A DNA stretch of 64,000 nucleotides from Campylobacter concisus. GTDB lineage: Bacteria > Campylobacterota > Campylobacteria > Campylobacterales > Campylobacteraceae. The notes beneath the pieces are model-generated. The model ran no database searches. It had not been told where the DNA came from and saw nothing but the letters and a program-made list of their open reading frames with translations. Below are positions 44,146 through 53,955 of the stretch, one piece after another. Made by a program: the position numbers and the translations under genes. The stretch is from the NCBI RefSeq assembly GCF_001891085.1, contig NZ_JXUP01000001.1, forward strand, positions 124,001-188,000, in the 5' to 3' direction. Numbering within the stretch: the stretch's first letter is position 1; the number at the start of each line of letters is the position of its first letter.

Positions 44146-45222
44146 TTAGCCCTCTAAAACCAAAATTTCTTCGCTGTCGTTGTAAAAAACAGCCTTTGCG
44201 TAAATTTCGTAGCTGCCCTTTTTGACCTCGTCTAAGACGATGATAGGATTTTGCGAAAACTCCCCGCATATCTGCCTACGAAATTTCATCTCAGCACCAA
44301 GCTCAAGCGGCCTTTTACAAAGCTCATCAACGCTTTTAAATTTGCTATTTGTAAATTTATTAAAGCGCTCTATGCTCATCAAAACGACACCCTCCTTTAG
44401 CTCATCATCGATCTCACAGTCGCGCTCTACATTTAGCTTTAAATTCTCTCTTTTAAAGCCAGAGTAGAGCACAAAGTAGCTTGGCACCACAGCGTTTTGA
44501 AATTTCACACTAGCGCGCAAAAGCCTGTAGTTTAAAAAGCGCCTTCTAAAAAGGTGAAATTTCTCTCCTCTCGCCTCGCAAAGGTGCACCTTTTTGTAAA
44601 GCTCAAGCCTAGCTTCAATGCTTCCATAAAGTGCCCTTGCATGTAGCTCGCTCATTAGCTCACTTTGGAGTAAATTTTGCGAGTCACGCTGCTTTTTTAG
44701 CGCAAAGACGCAGCCGCAGTAGTTTTGGTGATAGAGCTTGTCCTTTTTAGCGAGGATAAACTGCTCGCTTGTGCCGCCATTTTTTCTATAATCAACCGCA
44801 ACGGCTTCTAAATTTGAGCCAGCTACCGCCTCATCAAGCGCCTTTTTAAGCTGAGAAAAGTCCTTTTTTGGGCTCATCAAAAGTGTCGTCGTGATCTTAT
44901 TTAGACCAAGCTCAAGTGCCTTTTTAGCGGAGTCTTTCATACGAAAATCAAAGCAGTACTCGCACCTTTTGCCCTTTTCTGGCTCATCTTCAAGCCCCCT
45001 TGTGCCACCAAGCCACGCTTCGTAGTCGTATTCGCCGCGTATTAGCTTGATGCCTAGCTTCTCGCAGCTTCGCTTCACGTCCTCAAAACGCAGTAAAAAC
45101 TCACTATATGGATGTATGTTTGGATCATAAAAATAGCCTACTATTCGTTCATTTGGATAGTCTTTTCGTAGGCGCTGTAAAAAGTAGTGGCTATCGACCG
45201 AGCAGCAGATGTGAACTAGCAA
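44146..45222 (-). CDS. queH: Epoxyqueuosine reductase QueH
   Basis: 358 residues, longer than the shortest QueH enzymes, with an extra C-terminal half rich in basic residues. The Cys motifs of QueH are present: HICCSVDSH at residues 4-12, CEYCFDFRMKDSAKKALE near residue 88, and YCGCVFALKKQ near 170. These bind an Fe-S cluster and a second metal for the last step of queuosine formation on tRNA. It stands between fabZ and the nickel ABC genes, on the same strand, with short gaps. Confidence 0.9.
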   Translation of the reverse strand: MLVHICCSVDSHYFLQRLRKDYPNERIVGYFYDPNIHPYSEFLLRFEDVKRSCEKLGIKLIRGEYDYEAWLGGTRGLEDEPEKGKRCEYCFDFRMKDSAKKALELGLNKITTTLLMSPKKDFSQLKKALDEAVAGSNLEAVAVDYRKNGGTSEQFILAKKDKLYHQNYCGCVFALKKQRDSQNLLQSELMSELHARALYGSIEARLELYKKVHLCEARGEKFHLFRRRFLNYRLLRASVKFQNAVVPSYFVLYSGFKRENLKLNVERDCEIDDELKEGVVLMSIERFNKFTNSKFKSVDELCKRPLELGAEMKFRRQICGEFSQNPIIVLDEVKKGSYEIYAKAVFYNDSEEILVLEG

Positions 45223-45250
45223 AATTTAACCTTTTTTTGCTTGCATTATA

Positions 45251-46000
45251 TCAAAGATTATTTTTATAAATTTTTGCAGCATCGAGGTATTTTTTAAGGA
45301 CATTTTGGCTTGTGAGATCTTCAAATTTACCCCACGCCACCTGCTTGCCAGCCTCGATTATTAGCACTTTTTGTGCTATCTTCATCGCACTTAAAATATC
45401 GTGCGTGATAAAAATTATGCTGATCTTTTCATCCAAGCTTAAAAGCAAATTTATGATCTTTTGCTTTGTTTCGTTATCAAGTCCGCTTGTTATCTCGTCG
45501 CAGATTAGAATTTTTGGTTTTGAAAGAAGCGCTAGCAGTATCCCAACCCTTGTCGCCTCGCCACCGCTTAGCTGTGATGGATATTTTTCTAAAATTTCAT
45601 CTTTTAAATTTAAATTCGCTAGAAGCTCTTTGAGCTCATTTTCGCTAAAGCTAAGCTTAAGATATGACCTCACATGAGCGATGGCGGTTTTTACTTTTAG
45701 CGCTGGATTTAGGGCTTGTTTTTGGTTTTGCAAGATATATCTGATATCTTTTTTGAGCTCATTTTTGTCCGTGATCTCTTTGTTATTTATATAAATTTTG
45801 CCCCCGCTTTTTGGCTCGCTAAATGATATGAGCTTTGCAAGCGTGCTTTTGCCACTGCCACTTTGACCCAAAATGGCTAAATTTTCGCCATCATCAAGCT
45901 CACAACTTATCCCCTCTAAAAGGTGCAGTACTTCAGCTCTAGCGTTAAAATGCTCCTTAAAGCTTAAACTTTTTGAGACGTTTTCAAGCCTGATTTTCAC
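45251..46000 (-). CDS. nikV: Nickel/peptide ABC transporter ATPase, second (NikV-like)
   Basis: 249 residues with Walker A GQSGSGKST, signature LSGGEATRVGI, Walker B ILICDEITSG and switch His in FITHDI. I start it at GTG 46000, which overlaps the upstream stop as GTGA with AAGGA seven bases before; the longer frame to 46042 would read far into the preceding gene. It resembles the OppF/DppF/NikE type. It is last in the five-gene operon. Confidence 0.75.
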   Translation of the reverse strand: MKIRLENVSKSLSFKEHFNARAEVLHLLEGISCELDDGENLAILGQSGSGKSTLAKLISFSEPKSGGKIYINNKEITDKNELKKDIRYILQNQKQALNPALKVKTAIAHVRSYLKLSFSENELKELLANLNLKDEILEKYPSQLSGGEATRVGILLALLSKPKILICDEITSGLDNETKQKIINLLLSLDEKISIIFITHDILSAMKIAQKVLIIEAGKQVAWGKFEDLTSQNVLKKYLDAAKIYKNNL

Positions 46001-46677
46001 GCATTTTCCTTTAAATTTAGCCGCCCATCCCTCATCTGCCAAATCTCATCACTAAGATAGCTTGTCAGCGCCTCATCGTGCGAGATAAAGATGACGCTCA
46101 TCTTGCCCTTTAAGCTCTCTAAGATGCCCGCCACATGGCTAGCGCTAATGCTATCAAGCCCGCTTGTTATCTCGTCGCAGACTAAAATTTTTGGCTTCAA
46201 GCAAAGTGCTAGAGCGATCTGCACACGGCTCGCCTCGCCGCCACTTAGCTCGTATGAGTATTTGTGCCAGATGAGATTAGCATTACCCAGCCCAAACTCC
46301 CTAAAATAAGCAAATGCAAGCTCTTTGTTTGATTTATTATCGCCACCAAGATAGGCATTAAAGTGATCGCCCACGTTTAAGAGCGGATGAAGGCTGGCAA
46401 CGGAGTTTTGAAAGATGAGCGCGGCGACCTTTTTTCGGTGCTCTTTTAGCTCATTTTGGCTAAGTTTTAAGATATCTTTTTTATAAATACTAAATTTATC
46501 TGCCCTCACTCTAAAATCATCATCAAAAAGCCTTATTAAACTCTTTGCAAAGAGCGATTTGCCACTGCCACTTGCACCCGTGATACCTATAAATTTGCCC
46601 TCACTCATGCTAAAATCAAACTCACACAAAAGCTTCTTATCCTTATAAAAAACGTTTAAATTTTTAATCTCTATCAT
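45997..46677 (-). CDS. nikW: Nickel/peptide ABC transporter ATPase, first (NikW-like)
   Basis: 226 residues with Walker A GASGSGKSL, signature LSGGEASRVQ, Walker B ILVCDEITSG and switch His in FISHDE. The ATG at 46677 overlaps the permease stop (ATGA) and opens MIEIKNLNVFYKDK, as ABC ATPases do. The longer frame to 46773 can be discarded. It resembles the OppD/NikD type but lacks the usual C-terminal oligopeptide extension. Confidence 0.78.
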   Translation of the reverse strand: MIEIKNLNVFYKDKKLLCEFDFSMSEGKFIGITGASGSGKSLFAKSLIRLFDDDFRVRADKFSIYKKDILKLSQNELKEHRKKVAALIFQNSVASLHPLLNVGDHFNAYLGGDNKSNKELAFAYFREFGLGNANLIWHKYSYELSGGEASRVQIALALCLKPKILVCDEITSGLDSISASHVAGILESLKGKMSVIFISHDEALTSYLSDEIWQMRDGRLNLKENA

Positions 46678-47474
46678 ATTTTTATATTGCCATTTTTTGA
46701 ATTTGACGTGATGATCGAGGTTGCAAGGATGAGCAAAAAGAGCGTCACGCCAGGGAAAAGTACCATCCACCAAGAGCCCAGAAAAAGTGCCTCTTTGCTC
46801 TCATTTAGCATGATGCCAAGGCTTATTTTATTTGCGTCGCTACCCACACCAAAAAAGCCAAGTGTGGCCTCCATGACGACTGCGTTTATCGCGTTTATGC
46901 CAAAGATACTAACTATTAGATGCTTTAAATTTGGCAAAATTTCAAAGCAAATAAGGCTAAATTTACCAGCTCCATTTATTACGGCTTGCTCGGCGTAGTC
47001 GCACTTTTTATTAAGTCTAAAATTTTGCATAAAAACTTTTGCGCCCTGCATAAACGAGCAAATGGCGATGATAAAAGATGTGATAAGCAGATCTCCGCTA
47101 CTAAATGAGCTAAAAAGCATTATAAAAACGATGTTTGGTATGCTTAAAAAGGCATCAAGTCCCTTGTCAAAAAGGCTCTCGCAAGCTCTGCTCTTACTCG
47201 TGCCAAAATATGCGTAGATGAGCGAGAAAAGCGTCGTTAAAAAGCCAGCAAGAAGCAAGATAAGAAGCGAGTTTTTAAGCGCGTAAGCTACTCTTATGAG
47301 ATTGTCCCTACCAAGGATGTCAGTGCCAAAGATGTGTTCACCACTTGGGGCTAAATTTACCGCCATAAAGTTAGTGAAATTTGGCTCAAATTTAGAAAAA
47401 AACGGCGCCACAAAGGCAAATGTGACAAGTGCCAAAAAGACAAAGCAGGCTAGAAAAAATATGAATTTTCTCAT
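46674..47474 (-). CDS. nikX: Nickel/peptide ABC transporter permease (NikX-like)
   Basis: A 266-residue DppC/NikC-type permease with about six spans. HIFGTDILGRDNLIRVAYALKNSL near residue 48 is the family opening and EQAVINGAGKFSLICFEILPNL near residue 170 is the EAA loop. It overlaps both neighbours by four bases. Confidence 0.85.
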   Translation of the reverse strand: MRKFIFFLACFVFLALVTFAFVAPFFSKFEPNFTNFMAVNLAPSGEHIFGTDILGRDNLIRVAYALKNSLLILLLAGFLTTLFSLIYAYFGTSKSRACESLFDKGLDAFLSIPNIVFIMLFSSFSSGDLLITSFIIAICSFMQGAKVFMQNFRLNKKCDYAEQAVINGAGKFSLICFEILPNLKHLIVSIFGINAINAVVMEATLGFFGVGSDANKISLGIMLNESKEALFLGSWWMVLFPGVTLFLLILATSIITSNSKNGNIKI

Positions 47475-48409
47475 AAATTTCTCTTATCTGCCAAGATAGC
47501 GAAAATTTTTGCTAGCAAATTTGCAAAAACGACAAAAACAGCCGTTAGTAAAATGGTCGCGAGTGCGACTGGATAGTCTTTGGCGATCACCGCATCAAGG
47601 CTAAGCTTGCCTATGCCTGGAAATGAAAAAATACTCTCAATGACATATGACCCTGCAAAAACGCCAGCCACAAGTGTGGCGAAATAATAGACTATATCTG
47701 TGCTTGCGTGCTTTATGGCAAAGAGATAAATTTTGCCACGCCCCAAGCCTCTAGCGTGAGCCGTTTGGATAAAATCAGCGTTTAGGCTTTGATTCAGCCT
47801 GTCTCTTACAAATTTCACGTTTGCGCCAAGGTGTGGTAAGATGATGGCAAGTGTTGGCAAGATGATAAATTTAGCCCCCACTCCGCTAGATCCTAGCTCG
47901 TTTGCCCCAGAGCTTGGCAGCAAATTTAGATAGACACTAAAGATCGCTATAAGCACGAGTGCGATGTAAAAATGAGGCAGTGAAGCCAGCAAAAAGGAGC
48001 TAAAATTTATAAAGATGTCGGTAAATTTGTTTTTATAAATAGCGCTTAAAAGCCCCAAGAAAAATGATAAAAAAACTATCAGAAAAAACGAAGCAAAAAA
48101 TAAAATAAGCGAGTTTAAAAGCCTCTCTTTAATGAGCAAAAAAACACTTGCCCCACTTACAAAGCTAGTGCCAAAGTTTCCCGTGACAAAGTGAGCTAGC
48201 CATCTAAAATACTGCACAAAAAAGCCATCTTTTAGCCCCAAATTTTCTAAAATTTGCTCTTTTATAGCCACGCTCATCGCCTCACTTCGCAAAAACATCG
48301 CATCAGTGACGTTTCCTGGCAAAAAATATATGAGCAAAAATAGAAAAAATGAGATAAAAAACAGCAACCCAAGGCTTGAGATCGCTGTTTTTAAAATAGC
48401 TCTAGACAA
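47471..48409 (-). CDS. nikY: Nickel/peptide ABC transporter permease (NikY-like)
   Basis: A 312-residue DppB/NikB-type permease with six spans. The N-terminal span is followed by YFLPGNVTDAMFL; ADFIQTAHARGLGRGKIYLFAIKHA near residue 220 is the EAA loop; SIFSFPGIGKLSLDAVIAKDYP closes the family pattern. It starts 12 bases after the binding-protein gene. Confidence 0.87.
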   Translation of the reverse strand: MSRAILKTAISSLGLLFFISFFLFLLIYFLPGNVTDAMFLRSEAMSVAIKEQILENLGLKDGFFVQYFRWLAHFVTGNFGTSFVSGASVFLLIKERLLNSLILFFASFFLIVFLSFFLGLLSAIYKNKFTDIFINFSSFLLASLPHFYIALVLIAIFSVYLNLLPSSGANELGSSGVGAKFIILPTLAIILPHLGANVKFVRDRLNQSLNADFIQTAHARGLGRGKIYLFAIKHASTDIVYYFATLVAGVFAGSYVIESIFSFPGIGKLSLDAVIAKDYPVALATILLTAVFVVFANLLAKIFAILADKRNL

Positions 48410-48421
48410 AGCTTTTATCCA

Positions 48422-49957
48422 CTATTTTACTTGCCATTCTCTTATATTCCACAAAAATCCAGCCCCATGGTGACCTAAAATTTGTGTCTTTATGCCTGAA
48501 ATTTTGTTATTAAAGGCAAGCGGATAGTCAAGATAGGCTATAAAAATGTAAGGTGGGTTTTCATAAAGTGCTTTTAAAAATTCCTTATAGTACTTTTTCC
48601 TAAGCTCTGCGTCTTTTGTATATCTTGCGTTTTTTAGGGCACTATCGACGTTTTCATCCTTGTAGTGGCTAAAGTTCCAGCCATTTTCATTTACGCTCAC
48701 ATCGGCAAATCCGCCAAAAATTCTATATGTGTGAAAGTCCGGATCAAACGGGCTTCCCCAGCCGATCACAAAACTATCTACCTTACTTAGATCAAATGCT
48801 GTTTTTGGCTTTGCATAGGCTTTGGCTCTCACGCCAAATTTCTCAAACTCGCTGCTTAAAATTTTGGCTAGATTGACCCTTAAAACGTCGTTATTAAAGG
48901 CGTAGATATCAAAGCCAAGCTCCTTGCCATCCTTTTCAAAAAAGCCAGCCTTGTTTTTATTAAAGCCACTCTTTTCAAGTAGCTCTTTAGCCTTTTGCGG
49001 ATCGTAGCTAAATTTAAACTCGCCGTCATTTGCAAAGCTTTTTTCTATCGGATTGTTCGCCACACTTGCATATCCGTGGAATAAATTTTTAACTATCTTA
49101 TCTTTATTTACCGCGTAGTTTAGGGCTATCCTTATATTTTTATCTTGAAAAATAGGATCATTAAAGTTAAACATCAAAGCTCTATAGTCCGCACTTTTAA
49201 ACTTAAGCAAGCTTAATTTTTTATCATCTTTTATGAAATTTACGCCGGTTGGAGAGATGAGTGCGACGTCGATCTCACCGCTTTTTAGCCCAACTAGTCT
49301 TAAATTTTCATCGCCGACAATTTTAAAAAATACCTTTTTTATCTTTGGCTCGCCCTTGTAAAATTTCTCATTTGCCACAAATTCCAAACTCTCATCTTTT
49401 TTCCATTTTACTAGCTTGTATGCGCCAGTTCCTACTGGAGCTTCGTTAAATTTATCGGTCGCGATATCTTTTCCATTTAAAATATGCTCAGGCAGCACGC
49501 CAAAACTAAGCGCATCAAGAAATGGCGGAAATGGCTCGCTAAGCGTGATCTTGACCTTATAATCCCCTAAAATTTCAACGCTTTTTACCACCTCGTAGTT
49601 TGAAATAGCTGGTGCGTTTAGCTTCTTATCTTGAGCTGCTTCAATGGTAAATTTAACATCCTCTGCGCTAAATTTCACCCCATCGTGCCAAAATGCGTCA
49701 TCTCGTAGCTCAAAAACATACTCCAGCCCATCACCGCTCACCTGCCAAGACTTAGCAAGTTCAGGCACAAGCACGCTATTTTCATCGTGGCTCGTAAGAC
49801 CAGAAAAAACCAGCGAAAGAGTAGGATCGTGATCCTCGTCGTAAAGTGGATTTATACGAGGTGTTTGCTCCTCGATAGCGACCACGACTTTACTCTCATT
49901 TGCGTAAAGATAGGTGCTAAACAACAAGAAAAATACGAATAAAATTTTCTTCATCAC
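48422..49957 (-). CDS. nikZ: Nickel/peptide ABC transporter substrate-binding protein (NikZ-like)
   Basis: 511 residues of the family 5 extracellular binding proteins, with signal MKKILFVFFLLFSTYLYANE. FELRDDAFWHDGVKFSAEDVKFT near residue 78 and PVGTGAYKLVKWKKDE near residue 175 are family marks. GHHGAGFLWNIREWQ at the end has a His pair that could hold metal. Gene order (binding protein, two permeases, two ATPases) equals nikZYXWV of C. jejuni, hence the names. A peptide or other metallophore substrate cannot be excluded. Confidence 0.75.
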   Translation of the reverse strand: MMKKILFVFFLLFSTYLYANESKVVVAIEEQTPRINPLYDEDHDPTLSLVFSGLTSHDENSVLVPELAKSWQVSGDGLEYVFELRDDAFWHDGVKFSAEDVKFTIEAAQDKKLNAPAISNYEVVKSVEILGDYKVKITLSEPFPPFLDALSFGVLPEHILNGKDIATDKFNEAPVGTGAYKLVKWKKDESLEFVANEKFYKGEPKIKKVFFKIVGDENLRLVGLKSGEIDVALISPTGVNFIKDDKKLSLLKFKSADYRALMFNFNDPIFQDKNIRIALNYAVNKDKIVKNLFHGYASVANNPIEKSFANDGEFKFSYDPQKAKELLEKSGFNKNKAGFFEKDGKELGFDIYAFNNDVLRVNLAKILSSEFEKFGVRAKAYAKPKTAFDLSKVDSFVIGWGSPFDPDFHTYRIFGGFADVSVNENGWNFSHYKDENVDSALKNARYTKDAELRKKYYKEFLKALYENPPYIFIAYLDYPLAFNNKISGIKTQILGHHGAGFLWNIREWQVK

Positions 49958-49991
49958 TGCATCCTTTGTTTAAAAAGTATTTGTGAAATGG

Positions 49992-50016
49992 TAATACGAA
50001 TTTTATAAAAGTATTA
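49992..50016. promoter_or_regulatory. Palindromic operator candidate before nikZ
   Basis: TAATAC at 49992-49997 and GTATTA at 50011-50016 form an exact inverted repeat with a 13-base spacer, 35 bases from the nikZ start and in the gap between two divergent genes. Half-sites GTATTAtt / GTATTAcc resemble NikR sites (GTATGA-type half-sites in E. coli, TATTATT-type in Helicobacter pylori). No nikR gene is in the window. Confidence 0.4.
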
Positions 50017-50130
50017 TTAACTAAAATGTAAATTTATACGTCTAAAAATTTGGAAATTTCTAACTAGAATTTAACCTTATTTAAAGTAAAATCAAAGTTT
50101 ATTTTAGATCACTTCAAGGTAAAAATTTAA

Positions 50131-53100
50131 ATGAATAAAAATAAAAAAATAGCCCTAATTTCAGGCATAAGTTTAGTTTCGCTTTTGCTTATTTACACGC
50201 TTCTTGGCTTTTTTGGTGTTCCTTATGCTATCAAAAATATTGCTCCAAAGTATCTAAAAGACTACAATGCAACACTTTTTGTGAAAGAGGCTAAATTTAA
50301 TCCATTTACTTTTGAGCTAAACGCTACGAATGCCGAACTAAACAGCACTTCGCCACTTTTTAGCACAAAGCAAGTCGATGTCAAGCTAAAGCCATTTTCT
50401 ATCTTCAAAAAGCTCATAGAAATTGATATTTTTAGACTTGATGAGCCAAGCGCAAAAATCGCAAGAACTAAGGATGCGAGATTTAACTTTAGCAACTTCA
50501 TAGGTGAAGATAATGCAAGCAATGAGGATAACAGTACAAGCTCTATAAATTTTGCCCTAAATAGTGCCAAGATTATCAAAGGCTCATTTTCGTATAGCGA
50601 CCAAAATCTCACAAAGCCATTTAATGTAAGCTTTGATGATATAAACTACGAGCTAAGCTCGCTAAATACGAAGAAAAATAGTGCAGGCAGCCATATTTTT
50701 GACTCAAACTCGACTCTAGCTCACAAGATCGATCTAAATGGCGATATCAAGCTAAATCCCCTAAAAATCGAAGGCAATATCAGCATAAAGAACTTTAGTA
50801 TCGATCCAGTGGCGATTAGCTTTATCGATAACGACACACTAAATCTTAAAAATGCGGTCATAAATTTAGGAATAAATTACGCTTTAATTGCCGACGAGAA
50901 CGCTACAAATATAAATTTAAAGGATAGCTTTTTAAATATAAAATCACTAAGCATAGATGAGGGCAAAAATGAACTAAGCCTTGGTGAGCTAGAGCTTCCA
51001 AAATTTGATCTATCAAGTAAAATAGCAGACAAGATAGATGCTAAATTAGAGTTAAATGCCATAAATTTAAGCGATGTATCATTTAAAAATGCAATAACAG
51101 CAAGCTTAAAATCACTAAATTTAAGCAATATTTCGCTTTTAGCAAATTTAAATGAAAAAAGTGAGCTAAATGCGACAGCCACACTAAATAGCATAAATGC
51201 AAATGCCCTAAAAATAGACGAAACCAGTAAAAATTTAGTAAATCTAAAAGATATAAATGCCTCAAATTTAAATGCAAATTTAGCAAATAACAAAACAGCT
51301 CTCACGCTTGAAAAAATAGCGTTTGATGGTATCAATGCCCCACTTAGTAAAAATGCGAATGCAAATGTGGCAGGGGCTAAATTCTCAAACATTAGCTTCA
51401 CTCAAGATACTAATAAAAGCCTTGCAACTCTTGATGAGCTTAGTATAAATGGTATAAATTTAAAGGCAAAAAATAAAGAGATTTTAGATACCACTGATGT
51501 GCTTACAAAAACGATCAAATTTGATATTTTAAATATGGCTTTGAGTGCTGAGAGTATCGATGTAAATAGACCAAAATTTAACTCAGAGTTAAATGGTAGC
51601 GGCTTAAACGCGATAAACCAGCTTGGACTTGGTGAGAAAGAGCCAGCAAAAACAGCCAATCATCACACTAAAACCAAAAAAGAGAATACATCAGCTTCAA
51701 AAAGCAAAGAGAGTGAGTTTAAATTTGACATAAAAAATATCAATGTAAATAACGCCAATATCGCTTTGACGCACCTTTTTGAAGGCGAGAAGATCACTCA
51801 TAAATTTGATAATTTGTTTGTAAAAATAGCAAATTTAAGTAGCGATTTTAGTAAGCCATTTGACGCAAAAGTGGATATGAAAAGCTCGCAAAAGCTAAAT
51901 TTAGACCTAACCTCAAAGATCAAACTTGAACCAATTAATATAACTGCTAAAATCAAACTTGAAGATAAAAATTTGCCAAAATATTTTGCCTACGCAAAGC
52001 CATTTTTAGAGGCAGATCTTTCAAGTGGAGAGATGAGTGCAAACGCCGAGCTTCACTATGCAAAAGATATAAAAGCGGACGCAAAGCTTAGCGTAAAAGA
52101 TATTAGATTAGATGATAAAAATAAAGAAAAGCTAATCGCGTTTAAAAGTTTAGAAGTGGATAAAATTTCACTTTTTAAAGATAATCTTGAAATTACTGGA
52201 GTTGCTTTAAATTCGCCATTTATCAAGGCTCATCTAAGCAAAGAGCGCGAATTTAATCTAAGCAAAATCGTAAAAGAAGATAAAAGCAAAGCCCAAAGTG
52301 AGCAAAAAGCTGAGAGCAAAAAGGTAGCTAGTAAAAAAGATGACGAGCTAAATTTTAGCATCAAAAATTTCTCACTTAACAGCGGCGAGGTTGATTTTTC
52401 AGATGCGTCACTATTTATGCCATTTGCTACAAAAATTTCAAATCTAAACGGCAAGCTAACTGACATCGATAAAAAACGTCCAAGTTCGGGCGAGTTTAAA
52501 GGCACAGTTGGTAAAAACGGTTTTTCTCAGATTACAGCAAAATTATTTCCTTTTGAGCTAAAGCAAAATACCGATATTAAGCTTGATTTTAAAGACATCG
52601 ATCTAATCGATATAACGCCATATAGCGGGCAATTTTTGGGTTATAAAATAAAAAAAGGTAAGTTAAATTTAAATCTAAATTATAGCGTTGTTGATTCAAA
52701 ATTAAACGGCTCAAATCTTATAAATTTTGACACACTCACACTTGGAGAAAAGGTTGATTCAAAAGATGCTGTAAATTTGCCACTTTCGCTTGCTATATCG
52801 ATATTAAGCGATCAAAATAATCAAATAAATATCGACCTACCAGTTGAAGGAAATTTAGACGATCCTGACTTTAAATATGGCGGTGTCATTTGGGCTGCTG
52901 TTAAAAAACTCTTTGCAGACATTACGTTAGCTCCGTTTAGATTTTTGGGTAATGCTCTAGGGCTTGGCGGCAAGGATCTTAGCTCTATTGATTTTCTTGC
53001 TGGAAGTAGCGAGCTAATAAGCTCAGAAGTACCAAAAATAGCTGATTTTATAAAATTAACTACTGCAAAGCCTATGATGAAACTTAGCATCACGCCTACT

Positions 53101-53439
53101 TACTCCGAAATAGATGTGCTCTACTTTAAAGAAAAAAAGCTTGATCAAAAGATAAATCAAATAATCGCCTCAAGTGGCAAAGATTATATCATTGTGCTAA
53201 ATTCTCTCGTTCCAAACGCTAAAGATAAAAGCGATAAAGCCTTAAGAGAAGAGGCAATAAAAGCTATCGAAGTGGATAAGGAAAAGCTGGTTGAGCTAGC
53301 AAATGAGCGTGCAAATGCAGTAAAAGAAGCACTCATAAAGGCTGGGCTTGAGACTGGTCGCATAAATGTAAATGATGCAACAAGCTCAGAGCCTAAGCAA
53401 AACACCTACACAAGCGTGCTTATGGGAGTGGCAAACTAA
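50131..53439 (+). CDS. Giant AsmA-like / DUF748 protein
   Basis: 1102 residues. One N-terminal span (KIALISGISLVSLLLIYTLLGFFGVPYAI) anchors it in the inner membrane. The rest, in the periplasm, is long runs of short beta segments (LKDINASNLNANLANNKT, LDELSINGINLKAKNKE) typical of AsmA-like bridge proteins. LTDIDKKRPSSGEFKGTVGKNG and IDLPVEGNLDDPDFKYGGVIW near residues 785 and 910 are the conserved DUF748 parts. The C-terminus (about 960-1090, LIKAGLETGRINV) resembles an OmpA-type fold. Proteins of this class move phospholipids between membranes; that role here is inference. It ends overlapping the next gene tail to tail. Confidence 0.82.
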   Translation: MNKNKKIALISGISLVSLLLIYTLLGFFGVPYAIKNIAPKYLKDYNATLFVKEAKFNPFTFELNATNAELNSTSPLFSTKQVDVKLKPFSIFKKLIEIDIFRLDEPSAKIARTKDARFNFSNFIGEDNASNEDNSTSSINFALNSAKIIKGSFSYSDQNLTKPFNVSFDDINYELSSLNTKKNSAGSHIFDSNSTLAHKIDLNGDIKLNPLKIEGNISIKNFSIDPVAISFIDNDTLNLKNAVINLGINYALIADENATNINLKDSFLNIKSLSIDEGKNELSLGELELPKFDLSSKIADKIDAKLELNAINLSDVSFKNAITASLKSLNLSNISLLANLNEKSELNATATLNSINANALKIDETSKNLVNLKDINASNLNANLANNKTALTLEKIAFDGINAPLSKNANANVAGAKFSNISFTQDTNKSLATLDELSINGINLKAKNKEILDTTDVLTKTIKFDILNMALSAESIDVNRPKFNSELNGSGLNAINQLGLGEKEPAKTANHHTKTKKENTSASKSKESEFKFDIKNINVNNANIALTHLFEGEKITHKFDNLFVKIANLSSDFSKPFDAKVDMKSSQKLNLDLTSKIKLEPINITAKIKLEDKNLPKYFAYAKPFLEADLSSGEMSANAELHYAKDIKADAKLSVKDIRLDDKNKEKLIAFKSLEVDKISLFKDNLEITGVALNSPFIKAHLSKEREFNLSKIVKEDKSKAQSEQKAESKKVASKKDDELNFSIKNFSLNSGEVDFSDASLFMPFATKISNLNGKLTDIDKKRPSSGEFKGTVGKNGFSQITAKLFPFELKQNTDIKLDFKDIDLIDITPYSGQFLGYKIKKGKLNLNLNYSVVDSKLNGSNLINFDTLTLGEKVDSKDAVNLPLSLAISILSDQNNQINIDLPVEGNLDDPDFKYGGVIWAAVKKLFADITLAPFRFLGNALGLGGKDLSSIDFLAGSSELISSEVPKIADFIKLTTAKPMMKLSITPTYSEIDVLYFKEKKLDQKINQIIASSGKDYIIVLNSLVPNAKDKSDKALREEAIKAIEVDKEKLVELANERANAVKEALIKAGLETGRINVNDATSSEPKQNTYTSVLMGVAN

Positions 53440-53840
53440 ATTTCATTTATCTCGCTGCTTCTTGCGTTGTAAACAAACCAGCTAAGAAGCATAAGCATCA
53501 TGAATGCGCCAAAAACTAGGCTTGCGTAAAAATATAAGCTAAAGCCTTCGCCTAGTAAATTTGCATTGTGAAGAGCGATCATAACGCCAGCAAGTGAAAT
53601 TAAATAGCCAATTAGCTTGATGATAAAAATTTTTGGATTTATAAGGATGAGTAAAAGCCCGCAAAGCATGACACCAAGGGCTATTTGTAAATTCAAAATG
53701 TCAGCTTGAGCACTTGAGACAAATGTCAAAAAACCAAGCAAAAATATGACTAAAACCATCAAAATAGCATAAACCGCTCTGTTTCGTCCAAAGCTATACA
53801 TAAAGCAAACAAAGCCTTTGTTATGTTTGTTGTAGTCCAT
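53436..53840 (-). CDS. Membrane protein of unknown function
   Basis: 134 residues with four predicted spans (AVYAILMVLVIFLLGFLTFV, IALGVMLCGLLLILI, KLIGYLISLAGVMIAL, LYFYASLVFGAFMMLMLLSW). I do not recognise a family. TAGGAGCG lies before the ATG at 53840. Its stop overlaps the stop of the DUF748 gene by four bases on the other strand. Confidence 0.65.
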   Translation of the reverse strand: MDYNKHNKGFVCFMYSFGRNRAVYAILMVLVIFLLGFLTFVSSAQADILNLQIALGVMLCGLLLILINPKIFIIKLIGYLISLAGVMIALHNANLLGEGFSLYFYASLVFGAFMMLMLLSWFVYNARSSEINEI

Positions 53841-53955
53841 TTTTCGCTCCTATGTAACAAGTTTTTGTATTTTAATGCCAAATTCTTAAATAAAGGCTTT
53901 AATCTGAAATTTCACTCATTTTGGCTAATATTTTACATCTTAAAAAGGAGCAACA

